NCBI GenBank assembly: GCA_029262095.1
Contig: JAJDAB010000398.1
Span: 1-21,111 of the forward strand
Reading direction: 5' to 3'
DNA: 21,111 bases
DNA from: Candidatus Hydrogenedentota bacterium
Lineage (GTDB): Bacteria; Hydrogenedentota; Hydrogenedentia; Hydrogenedentales; SLHB01
The position numbers and the translations under genes are program-made. This document shows, one piece after another, positions 7,311-16,800 of the stretch (the first letter of the stretch is position 1; each line of letters starts with the position of its first letter). The notes below the pieces were generated by a model that was not told where the DNA came from, did no database searches, and was given only the letters and a program-made list of their open reading frames with translations.

Positions 7311-8696
7311 CTACGCATCTACTTCGTCTGGAAACTTGGTGAGAACGAAATACGCGGTAATCAGCGCGGACACGGTAAACGTTCCGTGTACAAAAATAAT
7401 TGAAGGGTGGCTTTCGATGAGTAGTTTTAGCGCAGATGCGTTCAGGTAGTCCGCATGTCCGAATGAGCGCACGCAGGCCATCGCGTAACATGATGCGATT
7501 GCGATCAGAAGAAGGCGCGCGACGGCGCGGTGCCCGTTCTGGAGTTTGTACACCGCACAACCAAGAGCAAGGGACAACCCGATGCTGACAAGCCATTGAA
7601 CGGACATCGGCCATACGTAACCGAAATTCTCGATCTTGTCAAGATCGCGCACGAAGTCGTGGACGGTATGAAAAAACGTGAGCGTTATCGCGACGTGCCA
7701 CGCCACGTGTAGGGAAAACAGGCTGATAATGATGGCGACCGCACCGAAGAACGTAAAGCTAAACACGACGCCGAGCAACTGCCGTAGGGCAAAGGCGTAC
7801 GCCGCATCGCTCTCCGCGAAATCGTCGGGCAGGATGAGACGCAACACAACGATGCCGCCAAACATGAGCATGAACAAAGCCACGAAGGCGAGCATAGGCG
7901 ACCAGCGCGGCGGCGGTGTTTCCCCCTGCTGTCCACTCACTCGGAGTTCATTTCGGCAGCGGTAGGCGCACAGGCCCAACGCACCGCCGAACACGAATCC
8001 AAATGTGAGTTCCATCATCTTCCACCAGCCAATCCATTTGGTCTCCGGACCAAACGCCAGCCACAAAACGCCGCCGCCAAACCCTATCGCGCCGCCCACA
8101 AGGCCAAAGAGCGTAAACATCAGCGGGACGCGAAGCTCTTGCGCTGTGCCGCGCGTGCGCATGAATGCAAACAGGGCAATCGCGGCGAAATACAGACCCG
8201 CCCAGGATTCGTCGCGTGGACGATCTTCGAGGTTGGAAAAATAAATCAGCTTCGGTTCGTTGATGAGGATGCGACCAAGATGAAATGCAGCGACCATGAT
8301 CAATAGCCCAAGAATGAGGGATTTTCGATCGTACTTATCTCGACTCAGTCCAAGGCCTAACATCGCTCCGCCGAGCAATCCCCAAGCACCGCCTTTGACA
8401 ATGCACCCCAGCACACCCCAGCCAAGCGTATCCGGATCGCGCAAGAAACCGAGTGTCTGGCCGTAGGTCATCTCACCGCCGAAGCCGATTCCGATCGCGC
8501 CGAACGCGGTGGCCAAAGCGGCGGTTTCCATTTTGTAGCCGAGCAATAAGCAGATCGTTAGCGTAACGAAGCAGCCGGGAATCATAGCGCCAAACGGTCC
8601 ACCTCCAATGTAGCCGCGTAACCCCCATCCGAGTAGCATCGCTATCGCAGGGAACAGAGCGTAGAACCAGATTGATTGTTTTTCAGTATCGGTCAT
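7311..8696 (-). CDS. Polytopic membrane protein of unknown function
   Basis: A 461-residue protein with roughly a dozen hydrophobic segments and no recognised catalytic motif. The N-terminal half is rich in glycine motifs inside membrane spans (LLGWGLRGYIGGGPFGAMIPG, AFGAIGIGFGGEMTYGQ, GGAWGLLGGAMLGLGL, GLVGGAIGFGGG). The C-terminal half has charged loops (HTVHDFVRDLDKIENFGY) and ends KFPDEVDA. The spaced glycines look like packing or pore-lining helices as in carriers, but I cannot assign a transporter family. It starts 18 bases after the stop of the pectate lyase gene on the same strand, so co-transcription is likely and a role in handling pectin products is a reasonable guess. No clear Shine-Dalgarno sequence precedes the ATG at 8696. 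Confidence 0.85.
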   Translation of the reverse strand: MTDTEKQSIWFYALFPAIAMLLGWGLRGYIGGGPFGAMIPGCFVTLTICLLLGYKMETAALATAFGAIGIGFGGEMTYGQTLGFLRDPDTLGWGVLGCIVKGGAWGLLGGAMLGLGLSRDKYDRKSLILGLLIMVAAFHLGRILINEPKLIYFSNLEDRPRDESWAGLYFAAIALFAFMRTRGTAQELRVPLMFTLFGLVGGAIGFGGGVLWLAFGPETKWIGWWKMMELTFGFVFGGALGLCAYRCRNELRVSGQQGETPPPRWSPMLAFVALFMLMFGGIVVLRLILPDDFAESDAAYAFALRQLLGVVFSFTFFGAVAIIISLFSLHVAWHVAITLTFFHTVHDFVRDLDKIENFGYVWPMSVQWLVSIGLSLALGCAVYKLQNGHRAVARLLLIAIASCYAMACVRSFGHADYLNASALKLLIESHPSIIFVHGTFTVSALITAYFVLTKFPDEVDA

Positions 8697-8714
8697 GGCT
8701 TTGTCCGGTTGGGA

Positions 8715-9830
8715 TTAGTGGCGTTCGGCCAGCAAAGATTCCGGCCACCGGCCGTACCACGCGTAGCCCGTTCGCCGTTCGAGCGCGACGTCTTCCAGCG
8801 CATACACTTTCACGCCATCTCGATTGCAGAAGAACGGTAGGTTGGTCTCGATTTCGTAATACCGCGCCCAGACCGGCGGGGCGTTAGGGTCTTGGACGAC
8901 GCGCACATCAGTCGTGGCCGTGTGATTCTTAAATCGAACCGGGCCAATGTCAAACCGTTCGATGCGGACTCCGTGTATCGCGGATGCTTCGAGCCAACGA
9001 ATCGCGCTGTCAATGGATTGGCGAACGCGTTCGTCGTCCGAGTCCAACCGCATCAGAAAGCGAACGATGCTCGTCGTTTCTGCTGGACATATCGCAGGCA
9101 ACTCATAACTCCGTGCGGCCACCGGCTCAAATGTTTCGTGGTCATGTTGTTGACACCAACCGGTCAATCGGCCTTGTACACGGATTTGGCAACGCAAGGT
9201 CGCGTCAACCGCTCGTTGAAGCGATTCACCCGATCGTTCCAGGTACTCCTTACTGAGCAGATCGAAAGGCGACTGCCCATTCGATGCATCAAGCAGCAAC
9301 GCCATCACGCCGGTCATGACGTCGTCGTTATATGTAATGGCGTCAATATCGGAGCCACGCCATCCACCAGATGAACGCTGCTCGTTGAAGATGTAATCGA
9401 GACCCCGAATGGCAGTCAATTCGTACCGCTTTTCGCGCGAGCGCTTGGCCGCTTTCACGAGGTATCCAATTTGCGGATAGACATTGCGATTATCGAACGT
9501 GCTTCGATAGATACCGCGCCCTTTGATCGCCCGAATTTCATCTGCGTCGATGTTGAGCAACCAATCCACATTCTTGGGCCAACCTCCATCGGGATTCTGA
9601 AACGCCACAAGCCGATCCGCGATGGCTTCGTATTCCGAAGGGTCGAAACGCGGGTCGTTACGGTCGCGACCGTGTTCATTGTTCCAATGCGAAATACTGT
9701 CGCGGAATAGTGCGATGTCGACAGGCGGCTCGTCCGCATGCGCAATCGCCGCGAACGTAACGAGCACGACACCAATCGCACAACTCGGATTCTCAGTCCA
9801 GATCCTTCTTACACGGGCAGCGAATTTCAT
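8715..9830 (-). CDS. pelA: Pectate lyase, PelA/Pel-15E family (PL10)
   Basis: A 371-residue secreted lyase that cleaves polygalacturonate by beta-elimination. After a signal peptide ending around FAAIAHADE come the family blocks in order: AFQNPDGGWPKN, STFDNRNVYPQIGYL, TYNDDVMTGVMALL, TGWCQQHDHETFEPVAARSY, PPVWARYYEIETNLPFF and RRTGYAWYGRWP. The arrangement (alpha/alpha toroid, calcium-dependent) and length match PL10. The arginine of WARYYEI lies in the conserved block expected to hold the catalytic base. The ATG at 9830 is the first start that gives a signal peptide; the Shine-Dalgarno sequence is weak. It lies 50 bases after the peroxidase stop and 18 bases before the polytopic protein on the same strand, so these genes may form an operon. 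No missing motif was noticed. Confidence 0.92.
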   Translation of the reverse strand: MKFAARVRRIWTENPSCAIGVVLVTFAAIAHADEPPVDIALFRDSISHWNNEHGRDRNDPRFDPSEYEAIADRLVAFQNPDGGWPKNVDWLLNIDADEIRAIKGRGIYRSTFDNRNVYPQIGYLVKAAKRSREKRYELTAIRGLDYIFNEQRSSGGWRGSDIDAITYNDDVMTGVMALLLDASNGQSPFDLLSKEYLERSGESLQRAVDATLRCQIRVQGRLTGWCQQHDHETFEPVAARSYELPAICPAETTSIVRFLMRLDSDDERVRQSIDSAIRWLEASAIHGVRIERFDIGPVRFKNHTATTDVRVVQDPNAPPVWARYYEIETNLPFFCNRDGVKVYALEDVALERRTGYAWYGRWPESLLAERH

Positions 9831-9880
9831 GGCGGAGAGTCTACCGCATTCAATAGACGAAAGCCGATCACCGCATCAAT

Positions 9881-11311
9881 CTAGCTACGCCGAATAAGAA
9901 TCCTTCGTGAAAGAACGGCCGCACAACACAACCCAAGAAACAGAATCGTAAGAGACCAGTCCTCAGACGCGGGTACGCCAGGAGGAACCATGAACGCTTC
10001 GCTTGAAAGCCTGGGACGGTCGAACGGAAATGTCTCATTCGCTACACGCGGATCCGTGAGCCCATTTTCGAGAAAATCGATGACAGCCGCGCGGAAAGGT
10101 TGTCCGTTCATATCCAGGACGGGAATGTTGATGTTGTCATACCGTCTGGCGGGACCAGGAGGCGTGCCAGGTATGTTCGACTGGTCAGCAGTGAATTGCA
10201 TATGGCCGTTGTTCACCTGACCGGATATATAGAAATCAACGGCATCAGCGGCACTCGTCACCCAGCCGACATGCATCAACGAACCTTTCAAACCAACATT
10301 GCGCAGACTCGGCGTCTTGAATTCGCCGAAATCATTCGCATTGCCCGTCACCGCCATGCGCCCTGTATCCTCACTCGCTGGCCTCAGTCCGATGTTATGG
10401 AATTGGTTGTCCGTGAATTGAGGCGGCCGATGACAATTCGTGCAGACCGTTCGGTCACGCAAGTGTTCCCAGCCGAGCTGTTGTTGCGGGGTCAGCGCAT
10501 TGGTATCGCCAGCGATAAAGAGGTCCCAGGGCGTCTGATCGGCGACGAGCGTGCGTTCGTATGTCGCGATAGCAAACGCGATGCGAACGGGCGTAATCGC
10601 CCCGTCTCCAAACGCGTTCGCGAATAGGTCGGGATACGTCGCGGAGCCGGACAAGACCGCCGCGATGTCAGGCGGATACGCGTAGCCAAATGCTAACGGA
10701 GTGACAACCGCAAGCTTGTTCGTAACATCCGACCAAGTACGCCCATCCTTCGCCATCTCGGCGTGGCTCAAAATGGGACCGACGGCCTGACTCTCCAGTG
10801 CACCACCGGTCGCAATCACAACGGAAGAACCGTTCAGTGGATCGACAAATTCAGACGTCGCCCGTCCATCCCAAAATATGTCCGGCGCAAACATGCTCGC
10901 GAAATACGACGGCGCTGCACGGCCCGTGACCTGACGGTTGAAACCGAATACCATATCAGCGATCGGGTTACCCGCATTATCACGGCGAACCACACCCAAC
11001 GAACCGAGTACATCATCCGCCGTGCCAAACGTGCCATCGGGCCCGGGATGCGTGGCAGGATTTGGGTCGGCTCCAGCACCAGACGGAATATGGCACGAAC
11101 CACACGCTATCGAATTAGCGCTGGACAATTGTTCGTCCCAGAACAAAATCTTGCCGAGAATGCGCTTCTCCTCCGTAATCGGATACTCCGGCGGCACCGG
11201 CACAGGTGGCAAGGGTTGCGGTGGCGGGGGAGGCGGTTGAGCTTGAGACCGTTCGGCAGTACCTGCAAGAAGAAACAAGACACCCAGCACCCGTAGCATT
11301 CGCATAACCAT
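9881..11311 (-). CDS. Di-haem cytochrome c peroxidase / MauG-family protein with C-terminal anchor
   Basis: A 476-residue exported protein. A signal peptide (RMLRVLGVLFLLAGTAERSQA) is followed by a proline-rich linker (~26-42) and a CCP_MauG module with two haem c attachment sites, CGSCH (70-74) and CTNCH (290-294). IFWDGRA (~145-151), FKTPSLRNVGL (~331-341) and the following MH at 346/347 match conserved positions around the haems. Bacterial enzymes of this family reduce peroxide with electrons from small cytochromes or oxidise proteins (MauG). The C-terminus is GVPASEDW, a hydrophobic span and RRILIRRS, an IPTL-CTERM-like anchor. The ATG at 11311 has GAGGG 8 bases upstream; ATG 11305 is an alternative. 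It is the first gene of a four-gene minus-strand run. Confidence 0.93.
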   Translation of the reverse strand: MVMRMLRVLGVLFLLAGTAERSQAQPPPPPPQPLPPVPVPPEYPITEEKRILGKILFWDEQLSSANSIACGSCHIPSGAGADPNPATHPGPDGTFGTADDVLGSLGVVRRDNAGNPIADMVFGFNRQVTGRAAPSYFASMFAPDIFWDGRATSEFVDPLNGSSVVIATGGALESQAVGPILSHAEMAKDGRTWSDVTNKLAVVTPLAFGYAYPPDIAAVLSGSATYPDLFANAFGDGAITPVRIAFAIATYERTLVADQTPWDLFIAGDTNALTPQQQLGWEHLRDRTVCTNCHRPPQFTDNQFHNIGLRPASEDTGRMAVTGNANDFGEFKTPSLRNVGLKGSLMHVGWVTSAADAVDFYISGQVNNGHMQFTADQSNIPGTPPGPARRYDNINIPVLDMNGQPFRAAVIDFLENGLTDPRVANETFPFDRPRLSSEAFMVPPGVPASEDWSLTILFLGLCCAAVLSRRILIRRS

Positions 11312-11469
11312 TCACTCCACCCTCGCGTTGATATCTCAAGACCCACTCAACGCCCAGTTGTAGAATAGAAGCCGAACATGACAGAACGGCATGCGCGATT
11401 ATGAAAAATCTGTAATGTGGGCGATGAACCTCACTGAGATATCCGACAAGACTCGAAGTTGCGAACATG

Positions 11470-11493
11470 GACCGCGTCGAGGAGGACGCGGTC
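11470..11493. repeat. Perfect 9-bp stem hairpin
   Basis: GACCGCGTC (11470-11478) and GACGCGGTC (11485-11493) pair perfectly around the loop GAGGAG. The stem is GC-rich and has no T-run on either side, so it is more likely an operator or RNA structure than an intrinsic terminator. The purine loop GAGGAG resembles an anti-Shine-Dalgarno target. Confidence 0.45.
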
Positions 11494-11561
11494 ACTTCTG
11501 AAGAGAAACCTGTTGAAGTGTTCGCACTATTCGGCGAATTCATAAGCAATCGGCGTTCGTA

Positions 11562-11580
11562 TCGCGAAAAAAGTTCGCGA
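11562..11580. repeat. Perfect 7-bp inverted repeat TCGCGAA/TTCGCGA
   Basis: TCGCGAA (11562-11568) and TTCGCGA (11574-11580) flank AAAAG. It lies about 220 bases upstream of the coiled-coil gene. The TCGCGA core also occurs in the palindrome at 3308-3329, though that arm continues with T rather than AA. Confidence 0.3.
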
Positions 11581-11722
11581 AAACCATTTACATTGCGCCG
11601 GAAGTTTGTAGAATGGCGGATAAGTGTGGGTTGCGTTGTGGGTGCCTGGATGACCACGGATTGGGTTGGCGCCGATCTATCAGAAGACTTAGCTGAGTCC
11701 GCTGTCTGTCCGTCTCTCTTCC

Positions 11723-11751
11723 CCGACCTTCTCTCCGAATTGAACTAGAAT
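11723..11751 (+). promoter_or_regulatory. Weak candidate promoter for the coiled-coil gene
   Basis: CCGACC (11723-11728, 3/6 to TTGACA), a 17-base spacer and TAGAAT (11746-11751, 5/6). The start would be near 11758, leaving a ~40-base leader that contains GGGAG 11 bases before the ATG at 11800. The same TAGAAT box appears in the ferredoxin promoter candidate. Confidence 0.22.
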
Positions 11752-11799
11752 TGTTATTGGCTTTCGGGCCGCTCGGTTGTATCGGGAGTATGGTGTTCA

Positions 11800-13674
11800 A
11801 TGATTGAGTTTGATTGTCCGCATTGCGGAAACCATCTGTCGCATCAAGATGCGTTTGCCGGGCGGGATGGTTGGTGCCGTATTTGCAAAGGGATTATTTC
11901 GATTCCGCAACCGGGACAGCCCGCGCCGGTCGTGAACGTGAGTCCGGAACAGCGGTATGTGCGGCTGGAACGGTTGTTCAAGCATGCGGTTTCAATTGTC
12001 GATGAGTACCGCCAGTTGCAGGCGCGTCTTCAAAATGGCGGCGATGGATTGGCGCAGGAAATTCGGCTGCGGGCGGAAGCCGAACGCGAATCGAAATCAC
12101 TCAACGATCGAGTCACCGAGCTAACGACGCAGTATCAATCCGCGCAAGAACAAAACCAAGCGCTGACCACTCAACTGTCGGCGTTGGAATCGGATCGTAT
12201 CCCTGAACTGGAGGAAGCGTTGTCCGAATCACAACGTGAAACGGACCGCCGCCAAACCGAGAACGACGATCTGTTGGAGCGGGTTCTCGACCTTGAGCAA
12301 AAGCTGGAAACCGGGGATGCACTGGCTACGAAAGTAAAAGCCGATAGAACGACTGAGTGTGACACGTTCGAGCAACAGCTGGATGCCTTGCGCAATGAGC
12401 TATGCGCAGCGGAAGAGGATGCGGCCTCGTGGAAGGAACGGCTCGAAGCGGTCACGGATATCGAAGCCACGCTGACGGCAAAGCTCGACGACGCAAACGC
12501 GACCACCGTAGTGGAGCAAGAGCGGCTAAGCAGCGCGATCGATGATCTCACCAGCCAGTTGGAAACGGAAATCGCAGCGTACACCGAAGCAATGGCGCGT
12601 TTAGACGAAGCGCTTCCGCTTGTGGAGCGCCTACCCGGCCTTGAAAAAGACCTCGAAACGAAGCGCGTGGAACTTCAGGCGAGCGACGAACGGTTCGAGC
12701 TTCTTCAGCGCCAGGCGGCCGACGCGGATCGCGCGATGGAGCTTTCGGCGACTAGGACGAATGAGGCGAGGACGGCCTGGGAGACGCAGCGGCAGCAACT
12801 GTTGGATGAAATCGAATCGTTTCGTGCGGGCCAACGTGCCGCCGAGGAAGAGAGCGCTTCGGTCCGGTCGAAAGGCCGCGAGGCCCTCGCGGATTTGCAG
12901 GCGCAATTGGATAAGTTGCAGGCCGACCTCGCAAACGAAACCCGGTTGCGCATTGCATCGGAGGAATCGGAACAACGGCTGCAACGCCGGAACTTGGAAT
13001 TGACCGGCGCGCGTGATGAAGCCCTCGCTCGACGGGACCAGGTGTCACGTCAGCTGGAGACGGCGCTGGAGCGAGTGGAGACCGCGCAGCGCGACGTCAC
13101 GCAACTTCGAGCGACAATCGCAGAATCGGAATCGACCGAGGCGTCGCTTCAACTTCGTTTGACGGAAGCTCGGACGGAGCGAGACTCTGCAGTCGAGATT
13201 CGCCAACAACTCACGGAAAAGTTAGACGACGCAACCAATACGCTCGAATCAGCGCAGCGTGTGAATGCACAGCTACGTGCGCGCATTGTGGATCTGGAGA
13301 ACGAGGTTTCAGCCGCACGAGAGGACAATGCGTCGGCTGAAGAGCAACATACGGAACTTACCGCGCTAAACGACGAAGTGGGCCGATTGACCGTAAAGAC
13401 CGCGGACCTGGAAGATGCGCTCGGCGCGGCAAATCGTGAAAAGACTCGGCTCGAACAACGGTTGGTGGGCGCCGAAAATCGAGTCGCGTACTCAGAGCTT
13501 GAAGGTATTGGGTCCCGTTCGAATTTTAGCTCGATGGCGAAGCAATTCTTTGAGCAGGAAGTCGCCCGGCAGACCGACGCTCAAGATGATCGTCAGAACG
13601 CGATTGATGGATTGCATCCGAGTGATTCCGCGCGCGCCGCGCTGCTGGATGCAGTAACCGAACTGCGGCGGTAG
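11800..13674 (+). CDS. Zinc-ribbon coiled-coil protein of unknown function
   Basis: A 624-residue protein. The N-terminus is a short zinc ribbon with CPHC (6-9) and CRIC (26-29), a type seen at the start of many Planctomycetes/Hydrogenedentes proteins, followed by a proline-rich hinge (~34-47). From about residue 55 to 560 the sequence is almost continuous heptad coiled coil, very rich in E, Q, R, L and A (for example LTTQYQSAQEQNQALTTQL, ARDEALARRDQVSRQLETAL). It resembles SMC/kinesin-like rods but has no ATPase or motor domain. The last ~60 residues (SNFSSMAKQFFEQEVARQ) are non-repetitive and could be a docking region. No signal peptide or membrane span, so probably cytoplasmic. It is followed 95 bases later by the large TPR gene. 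Function not recognised; a structural or scaffold role is a guess. Confidence 0.88.
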   Translation: MIEFDCPHCGNHLSHQDAFAGRDGWCRICKGIISIPQPGQPAPVVNVSPEQRYVRLERLFKHAVSIVDEYRQLQARLQNGGDGLAQEIRLRAEAERESKSLNDRVTELTTQYQSAQEQNQALTTQLSALESDRIPELEEALSESQRETDRRQTENDDLLERVLDLEQKLETGDALATKVKADRTTECDTFEQQLDALRNELCAAEEDAASWKERLEAVTDIEATLTAKLDDANATTVVEQERLSSAIDDLTSQLETEIAAYTEAMARLDEALPLVERLPGLEKDLETKRVELQASDERFELLQRQAADADRAMELSATRTNEARTAWETQRQQLLDEIESFRAGQRAAEEESASVRSKGREALADLQAQLDKLQADLANETRLRIASEESEQRLQRRNLELTGARDEALARRDQVSRQLETALERVETAQRDVTQLRATIAESESTEASLQLRLTEARTERDSAVEIRQQLTEKLDDATNTLESAQRVNAQLRARIVDLENEVSAAREDNASAEEQHTELTALNDEVGRLTVKTADLEDALGAANREKTRLEQRLVGAENRVAYSELEGIGSRSNFSSMAKQFFEQEVARQTDAQDDRQNAIDGLHPSDSARAALLDAVTELRR

Positions 13675-13685
13675 TCCCGGCGTCC

Positions 13686-13706
13686 CGCCCTGGAATCCCA
13701 AGGGCG
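13686..13706 (+). terminator. Weak hairpin after the coiled-coil gene
   Basis: CGCCCT (13686-13691) and AGGGCG (13701-13706) pair around GGAATCCCA, 12 bases after the stop codon. The following TCCATTATTCTTAC is only moderately T-rich. It could attenuate transcription, with the downstream TPR gene then using its own promoter. Confidence 0.3.
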
Positions 13707-13717
13707 ACTCCATTATT

Positions 13718-13745
13718 CTTACAGTTTGGTTTTTGGGCCTATAAT
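13718..13745 (+). promoter_or_regulatory. Candidate sigma-70 promoter for the TPR gene
   Basis: CTTACA (13718-13723, 4/6 to TTGACA), a 16-base spacer and a perfect TATAAT (13740-13745). The predicted start near 13752 lies between the coiled-coil stop and every possible start of the TPR gene, so the TPR gene probably has its own transcript. Confidence 0.5.
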
Positions 13746-13858
13746 CGGTCTCTTTTCTGAGTGCTTCCGTGTCTGTTGACGCGAATTTCTTAGGCATTTG
13801 GACCGGCTGTCGCGCCACTGCAATGCTGGAGTCCAAGTTGTTTCGTTCGATTGCCTCA

Positions 13859-16800
13859 ATGGATTTAGTCATTCGATCCATGATGATCGGTCTTCTTCTG
13901 TGTGCAACAGTAAGCGCACAAAGCAGTAGGACGGATCGCGGGGCATCGAGTGTTGTGCTCGATCCGCAGTACCGCGACCGGTATCAAAAAGTCCTGCGAC
14001 GGAATCCATTTCAAGATCGGGCGTTCGAAGCACTCTTCACAAGTTACTTTAGTTCGGATGGGCTGGACGCTTGGGTCGCACTGCTGGATGAACCGGACGA
14101 GCGACCGGCAATCCATGCGGCAGACCTCATCCTGGCAGGGCGCATTTACACGCGCTTGTTCCAGGCGGACAAGGCCATTGAATACTTAGAACAAGTCCAA
14201 GGCGAATCAGCCGCGAACCCGAAGCTCAATGTTTTATTGGGTAAGCTTTACGACGGCACGGATCGTAAAGATGAATCGATCGCGCGATTGAACGATGCGC
14301 TGGGTGCGCTAACGGATCCGGACGATCGGGCCGACGCTGCACGTATCTTGGGTGGCGTGCTCATCCGCGCCGGTCGGATTGATGAAGCCGCGGAGACGTG
14401 GAATCGCATCGCCGCGGAGAGCGACGATCTTTACGCGCTGCTCGCCCTGGCGGAAATCTATGAAAGCCATCAGAAATGGCCCGAAGCCATCGAAGTTCAC
14501 CGCCGGATCATTGATGCAGACCAAGAGAATACATACCGCCAATGCCGTGAAATGCGCGCGATCGGCGACATCCAACTGCGGCGAAAGAACTTTTCGGATG
14601 CCGTCGCTGCGTACGAAGATGCGTTGGACTTCGTCGCACCCGGCAACTGGCTATTCGCCGATCTCAAACAACGTCTGATTTCGGCATATGAAGCCTGGGA
14701 AAACTTACCCGCGTTTGCAGACTACCTAACCGCGCGCATAGACGCGGACGCTTCCGATATCGAGTTCCGCGTCTTACTCGCCGAGACTCAGCGACGACTA
14801 GAACAGTTCGATAAGGCCGAAGCGACGTTGCTCAACGCACTTGAGCGCGCGCCGGGTCACCTTCGAGCAAACGAAGCGTTGATCGAACTGTATATGAGTA
14901 CTGATCGGACCGAGGATCTTCAACGTACCCTCGCAAGTCTCGCTAAATTGTTTCCTGATGACACCGAATATCTTAGACGATTGGGCGAAGCGCATTTTCG
15001 TTCGGGTGACTCCGATCACGCTATCGCCACATGGCGGGCGTTGGTTGAAAACGACAATGTGGCATCGAGGCACGCGCAGTTGGCAGCGTGGTTTGAGCAA
15101 TATGGACTTGTAGACGAAGCCGTTTCAGCATTCGAATCGGCCCTGGCTCTGGAAGATTCACGGGAATGGCGACTTCGGCTGGCCGACCTACACTATCAGA
15201 ATGATGCGCCGGAAGACGCTGTCCGCGTATGGACCTCAACGCTCACGGCTGCGGGATCGACGGCGGAAGACTACGTAGAAATTGCAATGATTCTAGCCGC
15301 GCGAGAATTGTTGGACGATGCCGAAACATTGTTACTCCAAGCGTTGGAACTCGATCCCAATAATGGACAGACCGCGCTGAATCTAGCAAAATTGCTGGCG
15401 CGGCGCGGAAAATTCGAAGAAGCGCTCCCGCACTTTGCCGGGCTCGCGGACCAGAATGAACAACCCTATCTTCGTGAACGCGGTGTCGATGGTTTGTTGG
15501 ACGCATACGCCTCGCTCGGAATACTGCAATCGAAAAAGAACGAGTGGGAACTCCGGCTTGAGAAAAATCCGGAATCGCTTCCCTTATTGGCGCGACTCGC
15601 GGAACTGGAAGTGCGGCTGGGGAATAAACGTCACGTCGTACGGCTGTACGAACAGTGCACCGACCTCGCTCCTGACGACCCGAACTACCGGCTTGCCCTG
15701 GCGCGCGCTTATCGAACTAACGAACAACCACTCCGTGCTATCACGGCGTACAAGCAACTAATAGAACTAGACGCTAGTCGAGCGGCCGGATACTATCGAG
15801 AACTCGCGGCGTTGTGCGTCGAAGAGCGGCAGACGGAAGAAGCAGTGAATGTCGCGCGCGCGATCGTGGCGAGTGCGCCCGCAGATTTTCCAGCGCTGCG
15901 CGGTCTTGCGCGCGCCTATTCAGCCAACGGTCAGCGAGATGAGGCGCTTGACGCGTTTCGCAAGTTGTTACAACTCAAGCCGGGTGATCCTGATGCGCTG
16001 CGCGAATACGGCGATATGCTCGCGGGATACAGCAGGTTTGGCGAAGCGCAGGAAGCCTATCGTAACTTACTCGCCGCCGCGCCTAATGATCGGGTTAGAC
16101 TCGAAGCCGTTCGATTGTTAGCAGCCCTATACGAAGATCACGGCCACGCGGATGATCTCATCCGCGAATTTCGCGCCCTTGCGGAACAAGCGCCGGACAA
16201 TCCCAGTGTGCAAGAAGAATTGGCCGCAGTGTATACCGCTTCGGGCGATGGCGATCGCGCGGTCGAAGTGTTAGAAAGCGCGTTGCGGCTTTCGGCGGAT
16301 GAAGAGACGGGCCTTCGCAAGTTGTTGCGGGCGGCATACGAGGCGGGCGACCTCGAAAAAGTCGTCGCGGTCCATCATCAGTTGGAAGCGGTTCGTGGCG
16401 ACTTGACGCCGCGAGAGCGTGAACGGTTGGGTGTCGCCTATGCGCGGCTCGGCGCATATCGTGATGCGATTGCTGCCTGGGACGTATTGTACTTGGAACG
16501 ACCCGGGAATCCGGACGTGCTTGAATCGCTCGCGCAGACCATGCGAGATGAGGGATTTCATCATCGCGCTTTAGCCGTTATGGATCGTGCAGTGACATTG
16601 GCACCCTATGAATTCACGATGCGATATCAGTACGCCATTCGTTTGGCTATTGCCGAGCGAAGCAGTCGTGCGATTCTCCAACTCAAAACGATTCTGGAAC
16701 TGGGCGATAAAGCCGAGGAAGCACCTGAGGGCGTAGTCCAATTCGCGGCAAATACGAATAGAAGTGTGATGGGGCAACAACGGCAGGGCTTGTCCAAGAA

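Larger units (their letters stand above)
11312..11799. other. 488-base intergenic region with inverted repeats, no convincing gene
   Basis: This gap separates the peroxidase (-) from the coiled-coil gene (+). It holds GATATCTCA at 11330-11338 and its reverse complement at 11435-11443, a perfect 9-bp hairpin at 11470-11493 and a perfect 7-bp hairpin at 11562-11580. A 93-codon frame at 11467-11748 (+) lacks a ribosome site and any recognised domain. A weak promoter candidate precedes 11800. I see no RNA gene. Confidence 0.5.

Noticed and set aside
10100..11296. Two long plus-strand frames opposite the peroxidase gene
   Set aside because: Arg/His-rich antisense frames with no motif; the peroxidase has both haem sites and family blocks.
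11115..11657. 180-codon minus-strand frame overlapping the peroxidase start
   Set aside because: It overlaps the signal peptide and first haem-site region of the peroxidase in another frame and has low-complexity, non-family sequence.
11467..11748. 93-codon plus-strand frame in the peroxidase/coiled-coil gap
   Set aside because: No ribosome site, no recognised domain or signal peptide, and it runs through two perfect inverted repeats. Could still be real, but the evidence is too thin to list as a gene.
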